A DNA stretch of 64,000 nucleotides, taken from NCBI RefSeq assembly GCF_034675905.1, contig NZ_JAUCCV010000007.1, forward strand, positions 1-64,000, read 5' to 3'. This document shows positions 7,880-16,367 of this stretch, piece by piece; the first letter of the stretch is position 1; the number at the start of each line of letters is the position of its first letter. Position numbers and translations under genes: made by a program. Origin of the DNA: Castellaniella sp034675905. GTDB taxonomy: Bacteria; Pseudomonadota; Gammaproteobacteria; Burkholderiales; Burkholderiaceae_B. The notes beneath the pieces were generated by a model. That model ran no database searches and was not told where the DNA came from. It saw only the letters and a program-made list of their open reading frames with translations.

Positions 7880-8397
7880 TTAATCCCTCGCCTCGGTGAA
7901 CCGTTCACCGAACAGGATGGCGAACTGATTCATGGCTGCTTTCCACGTATGAACCGATCGCGACGGCTTGGCCAGCACGTTTCGCAGCGCCAGCCATAGG
8001 AGTTTGACGGCCGCCTCGTCGCTGGGGAATTGGCCCCGGTTCTTGATGATTTTACGCAGCTGCCGATTCATGTTCTCGATGGCGTTCGTGGTATAGATCA
8101 CGCGCCGGATATCGGGTGGGAAGATGAAGAACGGCACCACATGTTCCCAGGCCCGCTCCCAGGCGGCCACGATCGTCGGATATTTCGTGCCCCAAGGGCC
8201 AGCCGCGAAGGCGGCCAGCGCCTCTCTGGCCTGTTGCTCATTGGCGGCGGCATAGATGGGCTTGAGGGCGGCGGCGACCAACTTACGGTCCTTCCAGCCG
8301 GCGTCATCCAGGCTGTTGCGCATCAGATGCACGATGCAGGTCTGCACCGTCGTTTTCGGGAAGACCACGTTGATGGCCTCGGGCAGGCCCTTTAAAC
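7880..8397 (-). pseudogene. IS256-family transposase, C-terminal fragment
   Basis: Encodes the last roughly 170 residues of a mutator-type transposase: GLPEAINVVFPKTTVQTCIV, then IRRVIYTTNAIENMNRQLRK and a tail ending GERFTEARD. The third catalytic residue (E) is in this part, probably in AAWERAWEH. The reading frame is intact up to the insertion point and joins exactly, through one copy of the 8-bp duplication, to the N-terminal fragment at 11301-12073. Confidence 0.9.
8390..8397. repeat. Target-site duplication, left copy (CTTTAAAC)
   Basis: CTTTAAAC here is identical to 11301-11308. The 8-bp length is typical of IS66-family insertion. It sits inside the IS256 transposase codons for G-L-K. 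Confidence 0.9.
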
Positions 8398-8477
8398 GTA
8401 TCCGTCCGGTGAACGCACCTTGAGCCGTTTGAGCATCCGATAGAGCATACGTGTCCGCTTAAATATCGTGGACACGT

Positions 8478-8897
8478 ATGCACCAAGAACCTGTCAGCAA
8501 GCCACGCCGTCGGCGCCGTACCTATACCGCGCAGTTCAAGACCGATCTGGTCGCCCAGTGCATGGACCCAGCCGTCTCCCTGGCGGCGGTGGCCATCGAA
8601 CATGACCTGAACCCCAACGTCTTGCGCCGTTGGGTCATCGAGCACGAACGTCTGGGCTTGCATGATGCCGATGCCCAGTCCGCTGGGGATCGCACCGAGC
8701 TAGCGCCCGCGCCCGCGAACTGGCTACCCTTCGTGCCAGTCCGGACGGTCGCCACCGAACGGCTGTCCACACAACCGTCACAGCCCGAGGCCCGTATCCC
8801 GCTCACGCTCAGTGGCCGAGGCCTGACCCTCACGCTGGACTGGCCGATGGCTGAACACCAGGCGTTGGCCCAGTGGGCACGCCTGGTCCTGGCATGA
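8478..8897 (+). CDS. tnpA: IS66-family accessory protein TnpA
   Basis: 139 aa. A basic N-terminus (KPRRRRRTYTAQFK) leads into a helix-turn-helix of the transposase-8 type: SLAAVAIEHDLNPNVLRRWV. This is the usual DNA-binding first gene of IS66 elements, thought to help TnpC at the ends. The stop codon overlaps the tnpB start (ATGA), implying translational coupling. Full length for the family. Confidence 0.88.
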   Translation: MHQEPVSKPRRRRRTYTAQFKTDLVAQCMDPAVSLAAVAIEHDLNPNVLRRWVIEHERLGLHDADAQSAGDRTELAPAPANWLPFVPVRTVATERLSTQPSQPEARIPLTLSGRGLTLTLDWPMAEHQALAQWARLVLA

Positions 8898-9226
8898 TCC
8901 GCATTGACCGGATCTGGCTGGCCGTCGATCCCATGGACATGCGTGCAGGCCTGGATACGACCCTGGCCCGGGTGGTGCGCGTGTTCGGGGCCGCACACCC
9001 GCATCATGCCTATGTCTTTGCCAACCGCCGCGCCACACGCATCAAGGTGTTGATGCACGATGGCGTCGGCGTGTGGCTGGCGACCAGACGTCTGAACCAG
9101 GGCAGGTTCGTCTGGCCCACGCCAGGCGGCACACACCTGACGCTCACCGACGAGCAGGCCAGCGCTCTGGTGCTGGGCCTGCCCTGGCAACGCCTGGGCG
9201 ATGCCGGCGTCATCGACTGCATCTAA
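8894..9226 (+). CDS. tnpB: IS66-family accessory protein TnpB
   Basis: 110 aa starting MIRIDRIWLAVDPMDMRAGL, the hallmark opening of IS66 Orf2/TnpB, followed by YVFANRRATRIKVLMHDGVG and ending in WQRLGDAGVI. Required for transposition in studied IS66 elements, but its biochemical role is unclear. The ATG at 8894 overlaps the tnpA stop by 4 bp, which decides the start against a longer frame from 8873. It is unrelated to the IS200/IS605 TnpB nuclease. Confidence 0.9.
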   Translation: MIRIDRIWLAVDPMDMRAGLDTTLARVVRVFGAAHPHHAYVFANRRATRIKVLMHDGVGVWLATRRLNQGRFVWPTPGGTHLTLTDEQASALVLGLPWQRLGDAGVIDCI

Positions 9227-9303
9227 GGTAGCACCGGCTCAGGCTGTGCAATCGGGGCTGATGCCGATGGTGCGATGCAGCACCTGCTGGCATACTGCCC
9301 GCC

Positions 9304-10842
9304 ATGACAGCCGTTGCACCCGACTCACTGCAGGACATGGACGCCGCGCAATTGCGCGAACTGGCGGCCAGTCTGATGCACACGCTCGGGCGCACGCAGC
9401 AGGAACTCAGCGCCACCAAGACGCTCAACGAGAAGCTGACCTTCGAGATCGCGGCCCTGCGCCGTTTCCGGTTCGGCAAGCGCGGCGAGCAACTGCCGCC
9501 CGGTGTGCAGGGCAGCCTGCTGGAGGAAGCCGTTGACGAGGATCTGGTCGAGATCGAGGCCCAACTGGCGGCCTTGAACCCCAAGGCCGATCCGCTCACG
9601 CCCCCTAAGGATCAACCCAAGCGCGCCGCCTTGCCGCCTGAGCTGCCCCGCGTCGAGATCCGTCACGAACCGCACAGAATGAACTGCACTTGCGGTTGCC
9701 AGCTGAAGTTCGTGCGTGACGAGGTTAGCGAGAAGCTGGACTACACGCCTGGCACCTTTACGGTCGAGCGTCATGTGCGCCCGATCCTGGCCTGTCCTCA
9801 GTGCGAGACAATTACCCAGGCCCCGATGCCGGCTTACGTCATCGACAAGGGCCTGGCTACGCCTGGCCTGATGGCCCACGTGCTGGTGGCCAAGTACGCT
9901 GATCACCTGCCGCTGTACCGTCAGGAAGGCATCTTTGCCCGGGCGGGGCTGAAGATCGCCCGATCAACCCTGGCGGAGTGGGTCGGTGCCTGCGGCTTCG
10001 CGCTGCAGCCGCTGGTTGCGGCACTGCGAGACGAGATCCTGGCACACCGAGTACTGCATGCCGACGAGACGCCGGTCAAACTGCTCAAGCCTGGCAGCCG
10101 CGCCACCCACAAGGCCTATCTGTGGGCCTACACCCCGGGCGCCTTCGAAGGCCTGAACGCGGTCGTCTATGACTTTACCGAAGGCCGTGCCGGGGCGCAT
10201 GCCCGGGAGTTCTTCGGCGACTGGACGGGCAGCCTGGTCTGCGATGATTACGTTGGCTACAAGGCCTGCTTTACCCAGGGCATCATTGAGGTGGGCTGCA
10301 TGGCGCACGCCCGGCGCAAATTCTTCGACTTGCACGCGGCCAGCCAGAGCCCGGTGGCCGCGCAGGCGCTGGAGTCCATCGGCGGCCTGTACGCGATCGA
10401 GCGTGAACTCAAGGACCTGTCCCTGGAGGAGCGTTTGAGGCAACGCCAGCAGGTCGCCAAACCGCTGGCCGACAAATACCATGAGTGGATGTTGGCCCAA
10501 CGCCAGAAGGTGCCAGAGGGTTCCGGCACGGCCCGGGCGCTGGATTACAGCCTGAAGCGCTGGGTGGCGCTGACGCGCTACCTGGATGATGGGATGCTGC
10601 CCATCGACAACAACCGGATCGAACAACAGATCCGGCCCGTCGCCGTGGGCCGCAACAATTGGCTGTTCGCAGGGTCCTTGCGCGCCGGCAAACGGGCGGC
10701 GGCGGTCATGAGTCTGGTGCAGTCGGCCAAACTCAATGGCCATGATCCGTATGCCTATCTGAAGGACGTGCTCACACGCCTGCCCACGCATCCGAACAGC
10801 CGGATCGGGGAATTGTTGCCGCATCGCTGGCAGGCTGTGTGA
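9304..10842 (+). CDS. tnpC: IS66-family DDE transposase TnpC
   Basis: 512 aa, full length. Order: N-terminal coiled coil with RRFRFGKRGEQ (about residues 53-63), a zinc-finger-like CTCGC...CPQC region (128-167), then the DDE domain with LHADETPVK (D254), LVCDDYVGYK (D314) and IDNNRIEQQIRP (E440). The C-terminal tail ends in LPHRW. It catalyses cut and strand transfer at the element ends. All catalytic residues are present and the frame is intact, so it is probably functional. Confidence 0.94.
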   Translation: MTAVAPDSLQDMDAAQLRELAASLMHTLGRTQQELSATKTLNEKLTFEIAALRRFRFGKRGEQLPPGVQGSLLEEAVDEDLVEIEAQLAALNPKADPLTPPKDQPKRAALPPELPRVEIRHEPHRMNCTCGCQLKFVRDEVSEKLDYTPGTFTVERHVRPILACPQCETITQAPMPAYVIDKGLATPGLMAHVLVAKYADHLPLYRQEGIFARAGLKIARSTLAEWVGACGFALQPLVAALRDEILAHRVLHADETPVKLLKPGSRATHKAYLWAYTPGAFEGLNAVVYDFTEGRAGAHAREFFGDWTGSLVCDDYVGYKACFTQGIIEVGCMAHARRKFFDLHAASQSPVAAQALESIGGLYAIERELKDLSLEERLRQRQQVAKPLADKYHEWMLAQRQKVPEGSGTARALDYSLKRWVALTRYLDDGMLPIDNNRIEQQIRPVAVGRNNWLFAGSLRAGKRAAAVMSLVQSAKLNGHDPYAYLKDVLTRLPTHPNSRIGELLPHRWQAV

Positions 10843-10916
10843 CGCTGTTGATCTGCGTCGGTTGAAATCTGACCCACCTACCGGCATCGCTGCCGTACCA
10901 ACACCGGAGGAAAGTC

Positions 10917-11258
10917 ATGGCATTGAGTGAATTGGAGCTTGCAGGGGTGAATCGCACCATGACTGCCTATATTGCACGCCGCCGTCCTCGTCCAGAAATC
11001 CGGAATGAATTGGATATTGGCTACTCCATTGAAAACCAATCCATCATCGTCCATGAGGATCGCCGGTTATACGATGGTTCGCGGATGATCGAGCCCGTCG
11101 CAAAGGCGACGTGGGTCAAAACACAAAGGGCTTGGAAAGTCTTCTGGATGCGAGCTGACCTTCGGTGGCACAGCTATGAACCTCTGGCTACAGCACGGAC
11201 CTTGGATAAAGTGCTTGAAGAGATCGATGCGGATCCCTACGGCTGCTTCTGGGGTTAA
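10917..11258 (+). CDS. DUF3024-type passenger protein in the IS66 element
   Basis: 113 aa, preceded by a strong GGAGG seven bases before the ATG and lying wholly inside the IS66 ends. It matches the small DUF3024 type, with ARRRPRPEIRNELDIGY, then VKTQRAWKVFWMRADLRWH and a final DPYGCFWG. The Trp/Arg-rich strands suggest nucleic-acid or protein binding. Function is unknown. Proteins of this type are commonly found with IS66 elements in proteobacteria, so a role in transposition or in host fitness is possible but untested. Confidence 0.75.
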   Translation: MALSELELAGVNRTMTAYIARRRPRPEIRNELDIGYSIENQSIIVHEDRRLYDGSRMIEPVAKATWVKTQRAWKVFWMRADLRWHSYEPLATARTLDKVLEEIDADPYGCFWG

Positions 11259-11300
11259 GCGTCGGCTAGAGCCTCAAGATGTGTTCGCCGGACGCTAACC

Positions 11301-11308
11301 TTTAAACC
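11301..11308. repeat. Target-site duplication, right copy (CTTTAAAC)
   Basis: Perfect copy of 8390-8397, immediately outside the right IS66 terminal repeat. Confidence 0.9.
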
Positions 11309-12073
11309 ATCGACCACGGCAATCAGAATGTCCTGGCAGCCCCGGTTCTTGAGCTCGTTGAAGACCTTGAGCCAGAACTTCGAACCTTCGGTCTGCTCAA
11401 TCCACAGCCCCAGCACGTCACGCTCCCCGTTAGCGTCGATCCCCAGGGCCAGGTAGACCGCCTTGTTGGCCACCAGCCCGTCGGTGCGGATCTTCACGCG
11501 CAGGGCATCGAAGAACACGACCGGGTACATGCGCTCCAGGGGCCGATTCTGCCAGGCCACCGTCTCGGTCATGACCTCGTCAGTGACCTCGCTGATGAGC
11601 TCGGGCGAGACATCCGTGCCATAGGTCTCAGCCAGGAATGCCTGGATCTCGCGCACGCTCATGCCTCGGGCGTACAGGGCGATGATGCGTTCATCGAACC
11701 CGGCGAAATGGCGCTCATGCTTGGGGATCAAGACCGGCTCGAAGGTACCGTCCCGGTCGCGGGGCAACTGAACACGCATCGAGCCGTGTTTGGTCAACAG
11801 CGTCTTGGCGCTCACGCCGTTGCGTTCGTCGGCTTGTTGGGCCGGCTTGTCTTCGCCGGCACGGTAGCCAAGGTGGGCGTTCATCTCGCCAGCCATGGCC
11901 CGCTCGATCACCGCCTTGCCAAAGGCATCAATCAGATCCTCGACCTCCATGGCCGACATCGGACCTTCGACCAGGCCGTCCAGCAAATGCTCAGGCAGCT
12001 TCGGAAATCGGGCCGTACGGGCGGCCGCCTGGGCCGCAATAGATGGCTTCTTGTGTTTCACGGGCATATCCAT
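11301..12073 (-). pseudogene. IS256-family transposase, N-terminal fragment
   Basis: Encodes residues from MDMPVKHKK to AVVDGLK of a mutator-type transposase, with the family segments AGEMNAHLGYRAGE, YARGMSVREIQAFL and VVFFDALRVKIR (first catalytic D) and the second catalytic D in VVDGLK. After that the frame runs into the IS66 end and stops about 15 codons later. The fused product therefore lacks the last third of the enzyme and must be inactive. The ATG at 12073 is the natural start. Confidence 0.9.
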
Positions 12074-12120
12074 GATCGTTTTCTCTCATGTTATGCCTCG
12101 CCCACAAAATTCTGGACACT

Positions 12121-12448
12121 CTCGGTACGAGTTCAATTAGAACTAACAAATGGCTCTAATCATTCGCTGAAATCACTGAGACAGGCCAAGGTCCAACACG
12201 TAGAGCAACAGCCTCCCACAATATTTAACGGCCGCTTCGGGTCGTAAACAGCCCTCCACACCAAACACAATGAGACGATACTGTTTCCATCCACAGACCA
12301 GAAAACTCATCGTGTCCCCTTCCCAAGACCACGCAGCCCGCAGCGGCCACAGCCCCTTCTACCGCACAGAAGGTAGCAGAAACACCCCACCCTCTCCATG
12401 AACGATAATACCGTCTGCCCTCCTCAATCCACGCAGACAGATCCCCGC
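12121..12448. other. Junction between accessory region and backbone
   Basis: No gene recognised between the IS256 end and mutS. The sequence is AT-richer near the IS and becomes C-rich before mutS. It would have to contain the mutS promoter, but I see no clear -35/-10 pair. Confidence 0.4.
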
Positions 12449-15043
12449 ATGACCACCCCAGACCTCTCCGGCCACACCCCCATGATGCAGCAATATTTGA
12501 CGCTGAAAGCCCAGGCGGGCTCGCATCTGCTGTTCTACCGCATGGGGGACTTCTACGAGATGTTCTACGACGATGCGGAACGCGGGGCGCGGCTGCTGAA
12601 CCTGACGCTGACCAAACGCGGCACGTCCAATGGCGAGCCGATCCCGATGGCCGGGGTGCCGCATCACGCCATGGAAGGCTATCTGGCGCGGCTGGTGGCG
12701 CTGGGGGAATCCATTGCCATTTGCGAACAGGTGGGCGACCCGGCGGCCAGCAAGGGGCCGGTGGAACGCAAGATCGTGCGGGTGGTCACGCCCGGCACGC
12801 TGACGGACGAGGCCCTGCTGCCCGCCCGCGAAGACCGCGTGATCGCCGCCTGGATGACGGGACGCAGCCACGGCAAGGACCAGATCGGCCTGGCCTGGAT
12901 GAACCTGGCCAATGGCGAATTCAAGACCTGCGAATGCACGCCGGAACTGCTGGATACGGAACTGGGGCGCATCGCCCCGGCGGAACTGGTCTGCGCGGAA
13001 CAGGCGGATATCCAGGCGCTGGAATCCTCCGGTCTGGACACCACGGTCAGCCGGGTGCCTGACTGGCATTTCGAGGCCGACGGCGCGCGCGACACGCTGC
13101 TGCGGCATTTCGGGGTGGCGGATGTGGGGGCCTTCGGACTGGATCACCTGCCGCTGGCGACCTGCGCAGCAGGCGCCCTGCTGCGCTATGTTGGCGCGAC
13201 GCAGTCGCAAACGCTGGGCCACGTTCACAGCCTGGCGGTGGATGCGGGCGGCGACTATGTGGTGCTGGACCCGGCGACGCGGCGCAATCTGGAAATCACG
13301 GAATCGCTGAACGGCGGCGAGGGGCCGACGCTATTCAGCACGCTGGACCATGCCCGCACACCCATGGGCAGCCGCCAGCTGCGCCGCTGGCTGCAGGCGC
13401 CGCTGCGCCACAATCCGCAGGCGCAGGCGCGCCAGGACGCGATCACCCAGATGCTGCAAGCAGCCGATGCAGACCAGGCGCTGCACACGCTGCGCGACAG
13501 CCTGCGCGCCCTGCCCGATCTGGAACGGATGGCGACCCGGCTGGCGCTGGGGACGATCCGCCCGCGCGAACTGGCCAGCCTGCGCGACGCCCTGGGGTCG
13601 CTTGCCCCCTTGTCCGCCCAGGCGCTGGACAGCTTCCAGGCCACCGGCCTGCTGGCCGACAGCCTGCAGACGGTCCCGGTGGATGCGGCGCTTGCCGCCT
13701 TGCTGGCCCAGGCCATCGCCCCCGAACCGGCGCTGATGATCCGCGACGGCGGCGTGATCGCCGATGGCTACGACGCGGAACTGGACACGCTGCGCCAGCT
13801 GGCCGGGGACAACGGCGCATTCCTGCTGGAAATGGAAACCCGCGAACGCGAACGCACCGGCATCGCCAATCTGCGGGTGGAATACAACCGCGTGCACGGC
13901 TTTTTCATCGAGGTCACGCGCGGCCAGGCCGACAAGGTCCCCGACGATTACCGCCGCCGCCAGACGCTGAAAAACGCCGAACGCTACATCACCCCCGAAC
14001 TGAAAGCCTGGGAAGACAAGGTGCTATCGGCCCGCGAACGTGGCCTGGCCCGTGAAAAACTGCTGTTCGAGCAGATGCTGGAACAGGCCGCCGGCCACGC
14101 CACGGCCCTGGCCGCCAGTGCAGCAGCTCTGGCCCGCATCGACGCGCTGGCGGCGCTGGCGCACCACGCCCGCAGCCACGGCTGGACAGCCCCGGAACTG
14201 TGCGAGGACGTCTGCCTGGACATCGACGCCGGCCGCCACCCGGTGGTGGAACACAGCATCGAGGCCTTTACGCCCAATGACTGCCGCATGCAGGAAGAAC
14301 GCCGCATGCTGCTGATCACCGGGCCGAACATGGGCGGCAAATCCACTTATATGCGTCAGGTGGCGCTGATCGCACTGCTGGCCCGCATGGGCAGTTACGT
14401 GCCGGCCAGCCACGCCCGCATCGGCCCGGTCGATCGCATCTTTACCCGGATCGGGGCAGCCGACGACCTGGCGGGCGGGCGTTCGACCTTCATGATGGAA
14501 ATGATGGAAGCCGGCGTCATTCTGGCGGCGGCCACGCCGCACAGCCTGGTGCTGATGGACGAAATCGGGCGCGGCACATCCACCTACGACGGTCTGGCGC
14601 TGGCCTGGGCCATCGCCTACCGGCTGCTGACGCACAACCGGGCGCTGACGCTGTTTGCCACCCACTATTTCGAAATCACCCGCTTGCCGGAAAAAACGCA
14701 CGGGGTATCCAATGTGCACCTGGCTGCCGCCGACGCGCCCGACGGGGTTGTCTTCCTGCACGAAGTGCGCCCCGGTCCGGCCAGCCAAAGCTACGGTCTG
14801 CACGTGGCGCAGCGCGCCGGCATCCCGCCGGTGGTGATCCGCCATGCCCGCAAGGAACTGGCCGAGCTGGAAGCCCGCAATCGCGCGGATTCACAGCTAT
14901 CGCTGTTCATCCAGCAGGTCGAGGAAGAAGACAGCCACCCCGACGCGCCCCTGAAAACCGCCCTGCAGGCCCTGGACCCGGACACGCTCAGCCCCCGCGA
15001 GGCGCTGGAACTGGTCTACCAGCTGCGCCGCGATTTCCTTTGA
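12449..15043 (+). CDS. mutS: DNA mismatch repair protein MutS
   Basis: 864 aa from the preferred ATG. The mismatch-binding N-terminus HTPMMQQYLTLKAQ leads to the Phe-x-Glu mismatch-reading site (LLFYRMGDFYEMFYDDA region), then connector, lever and clamp domains. The ATPase has Walker A GPNMGGKSTYM (about 625-635), Walker B LVLMDEIGRGTS and LFATHYFE, and the C-terminal helix ends in REALELVYQLRRDF. It recognises mispairs and recruits MutL. A longer start at ATG 12398 adds 17 residues without family support; neither start has a clear ribosome binding site. It is the first backbone gene beside the mobile island. Confidence 0.97.
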   Translation: MTTPDLSGHTPMMQQYLTLKAQAGSHLLFYRMGDFYEMFYDDAERGARLLNLTLTKRGTSNGEPIPMAGVPHHAMEGYLARLVALGESIAICEQVGDPAASKGPVERKIVRVVTPGTLTDEALLPAREDRVIAAWMTGRSHGKDQIGLAWMNLANGEFKTCECTPELLDTELGRIAPAELVCAEQADIQALESSGLDTTVSRVPDWHFEADGARDTLLRHFGVADVGAFGLDHLPLATCAAGALLRYVGATQSQTLGHVHSLAVDAGGDYVVLDPATRRNLEITESLNGGEGPTLFSTLDHARTPMGSRQLRRWLQAPLRHNPQAQARQDAITQMLQAADADQALHTLRDSLRALPDLERMATRLALGTIRPRELASLRDALGSLAPLSAQALDSFQATGLLADSLQTVPVDAALAALLAQAIAPEPALMIRDGGVIADGYDAELDTLRQLAGDNGAFLLEMETRERERTGIANLRVEYNRVHGFFIEVTRGQADKVPDDYRRRQTLKNAERYITPELKAWEDKVLSARERGLAREKLLFEQMLEQAAGHATALAASAAALARIDALAALAHHARSHGWTAPELCEDVCLDIDAGRHPVVEHSIEAFTPNDCRMQEERRMLLITGPNMGGKSTYMRQVALIALLARMGSYVPASHARIGPVDRIFTRIGAADDLAGGRSTFMMEMMEAGVILAAATPHSLVLMDEIGRGTSTYDGLALAWAIAYRLLTHNRALTLFATHYFEITRLPEKTHGVSNVHLAAADAPDGVVFLHEVRPGPASQSYGLHVAQRAGIPPVVIRHARKELAELEARNRADSQLSLFIQQVEEEDSHPDAPLKTALQALDPDTLSPREALELVYQLRRDFL

Positions 15044-15084
15044 TTTTCAACGGCCAGCCCCTACACTGGTTCTACCCGATTTCT

Positions 15085-15112
15085 CTGTAGCGGCGCTTGG
15101 GCGCCGCTACAG
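15085..15112 (+). terminator. Strong hairpin between mutS and roxA
   Basis: CTGTAGCGGCGC and GCGCCGCTACAG make a perfect 12-bp stem around a TTGG loop, 41 bp past the mutS stop. The downstream U-run is weak (GCTTTGCC), so it may be an imperfect terminator or an mRNA-stabilising stem. Confidence 0.55.
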
Positions 15113-15133
15113 GCTTTGCCAGGACACCCCGCC

Positions 15134-16339
15134 ATGTCTCGCGCCTACCCCACCCCCGATATCGATCAGCCCACCCCTTTGCTGGGGGGCCTGACGCCAC
15201 GTGAATTCATGCGCGATTACTGGCAGAAAAAACCGCTGCTGATCCGCCAGGCTATCCCCGGTTTCCAGCCTTCGGTCACGATCCGCGATGTGCAGACCCT
15301 GGCCCGGCGTGAAGAAGTCGAGTCCCGCCTGATCACGCACGGCGATAAAGGCTGGTCGCTGAAGCACGGCCCGTTTCGCGGCTTTCCGCCCGCCTCACAG
15401 CCCAAATGGACGCTGCTGGTGCAGGGCGTGGACCTGCACGACGACGAATCCGCCGCCCTGTTGCGGCAGTTCCGCTTTATTTCCGACGCCCGGCTGGACG
15501 ACCTGATGGTCAGCATCGCCACGGACGGCGGCGGTGTCGGACCGCACGTCGACAGCTACGATGTGTTCCTGCTGCAGGGCTTGGGACGGCGGCGCTGGCG
15601 CACCAGCAATCAGGCAGACCGCGCTCTGGTCCCGGACCTGCCCCTGAAGATCCTGGCCGACTTCCAGCCGGATGCCGATGACATCCTGGAACCGGGCGAC
15701 ATGCTCTATCTGCCCCCGCATGTGTGCCATGACGGCGTGGCGGTCGGCAACGGCTGCATGACGCTGTCCATCGGCTTTCGCGTTCCCAGCCAGGCCACCC
15801 TGGCCCGCGGCCTGCTGGAATCGGCGGCGGATCAGCTGTCGGCGCAGCACCTGGGCGATCCGGGGCTGTACGGACATCCCTGCCTGCCGGGCCCGGATCT
15901 GTCGGCCCTGTACACCGACGCGGATATCCCCGCCACGCGCCAGCCGGCGGCCCTGCCCGATCAGCTGGTCCAGGCCACGCTGGACACCTTGCAGCGTGTC
16001 CGCCTGGATCAGGCCGTCGCCGCCCGTTTCCTGGGCCAATGGTTGACCTCGTTGCCGGATAACGCCTTGTTCGATCCGGCGGATGTGTCGGTTTCCCTGG
16101 CGGCTGCAGTACCCGAAACCGGCCATTTGACGCTGGACCGCTGCACCCGCCTGATGTACAGCGGCGCGCAATTATTCATCAATGGCGAAGTCGCCGAACA
16201 GGCATGCGAGCCCGCGCTGGCGGCCCTGGCAGACCAGCGCAGCCTGCCCGCCGCCGAACTGCAGGGTCTGGCCCCAACGACCCTGGCCTTGCTGGACGAA
16301 TGGCTGCAGGAAGGCTGGGTGCACTGGACGGACGACTGA
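15134..16339 (+). CDS. roxA: Ribosomal protein L16 3-hydroxylase (YcfD/RoxA-like cupin oxygenase)
   Basis: 401 aa of the JmjC/cupin-4 family. Features: N-terminal REFMRDYWQKKPLLIRQA, iron ligands H and D in GPHVDSYDVFLLQ and the distal H in PPHVCHDGVAV, and a C-terminal winged-helix part ending in WLQEGWVHW. Family members are Fe(II)/2-oxoglutarate oxygenases that hydroxylate an arginine of 50S protein L16. The ATG at 15134 replaces an upstream TTG at 15116 lacking support. Its neighbour mutS is probably a separate unit because of the hairpin between them; the next gene is convergent, 28 bp away. Confidence 0.88.
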   Translation: MSRAYPTPDIDQPTPLLGGLTPREFMRDYWQKKPLLIRQAIPGFQPSVTIRDVQTLARREEVESRLITHGDKGWSLKHGPFRGFPPASQPKWTLLVQGVDLHDDESAALLRQFRFISDARLDDLMVSIATDGGGVGPHVDSYDVFLLQGLGRRRWRTSNQADRALVPDLPLKILADFQPDADDILEPGDMLYLPPHVCHDGVAVGNGCMTLSIGFRVPSQATLARGLLESAADQLSAQHLGDPGLYGHPCLPGPDLSALYTDADIPATRQPAALPDQLVQATLDTLQRVRLDQAVAARFLGQWLTSLPDNALFDPADVSVSLAAAVPETGHLTLDRCTRLMYSGAQLFINGEVAEQACEPALAALADQRSLPAAELQGLAPTTLALLDEWLQEGWVHWTDD

Positions 16340-16367
16340 TCGCCGGGGAGCAGACCGCCCGCGCGGA

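Larger units (their letters stand above)
8398..11300. mobile_element. Complete IS66-family insertion sequence
   Basis: 2903 bp with terminal inverted repeats GTATCCGTCCGGTGAACGC (left) and GTTAGCGTCCGGCGAACAC (right, complement), which align without gaps and continue imperfectly to CTTGAG. It is bounded by perfect CTTTAAAC duplications. It contains the standard tnpA-tnpB-tnpC order plus a passenger gene, all on the plus strand and all intact, so the element looks recent and potentially active. It entered the resident IS256 transposase gene just after the codon for the second catalytic Asp (VVDGLK). Confidence 0.92.
7841..12120. mobile_element. IS256-family insertion sequence, interrupted by an IS66-family element
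   Basis: The left end reads AGTGTCAGATTTTTTGTGGG and the right end, on the complement, AGTGTCCAGAATTTTGTGGG: imperfect inverted repeats of about 22 bp. Between them, on the minus strand, lies one IS256-type transposase gene in two pieces. Subtracting the IS66 insertion and one copy of its target duplication leaves about 1.37 kb, the normal size for the family. I find no target-site duplication outside these ends (left flank GCCAAGGG, right flank CTCGGTAC), so the outer flanks may have been rearranged after insertion. The right end is the border to the mutS backbone. Confidence 0.85.

Noticed and set aside
8894..9226. IS200/IS605-type TnpB (RNA-guided nuclease)
   Set aside because: The name is shared, but this 110-aa protein is the IS66 Orf2 type with no RuvC or zinc-finger motifs and no omega-RNA-like sequence.
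1..12120. CRISPR array or cas genes in the accessory region
   Set aside because: No regularly spaced repeats and no Cas motifs were seen.
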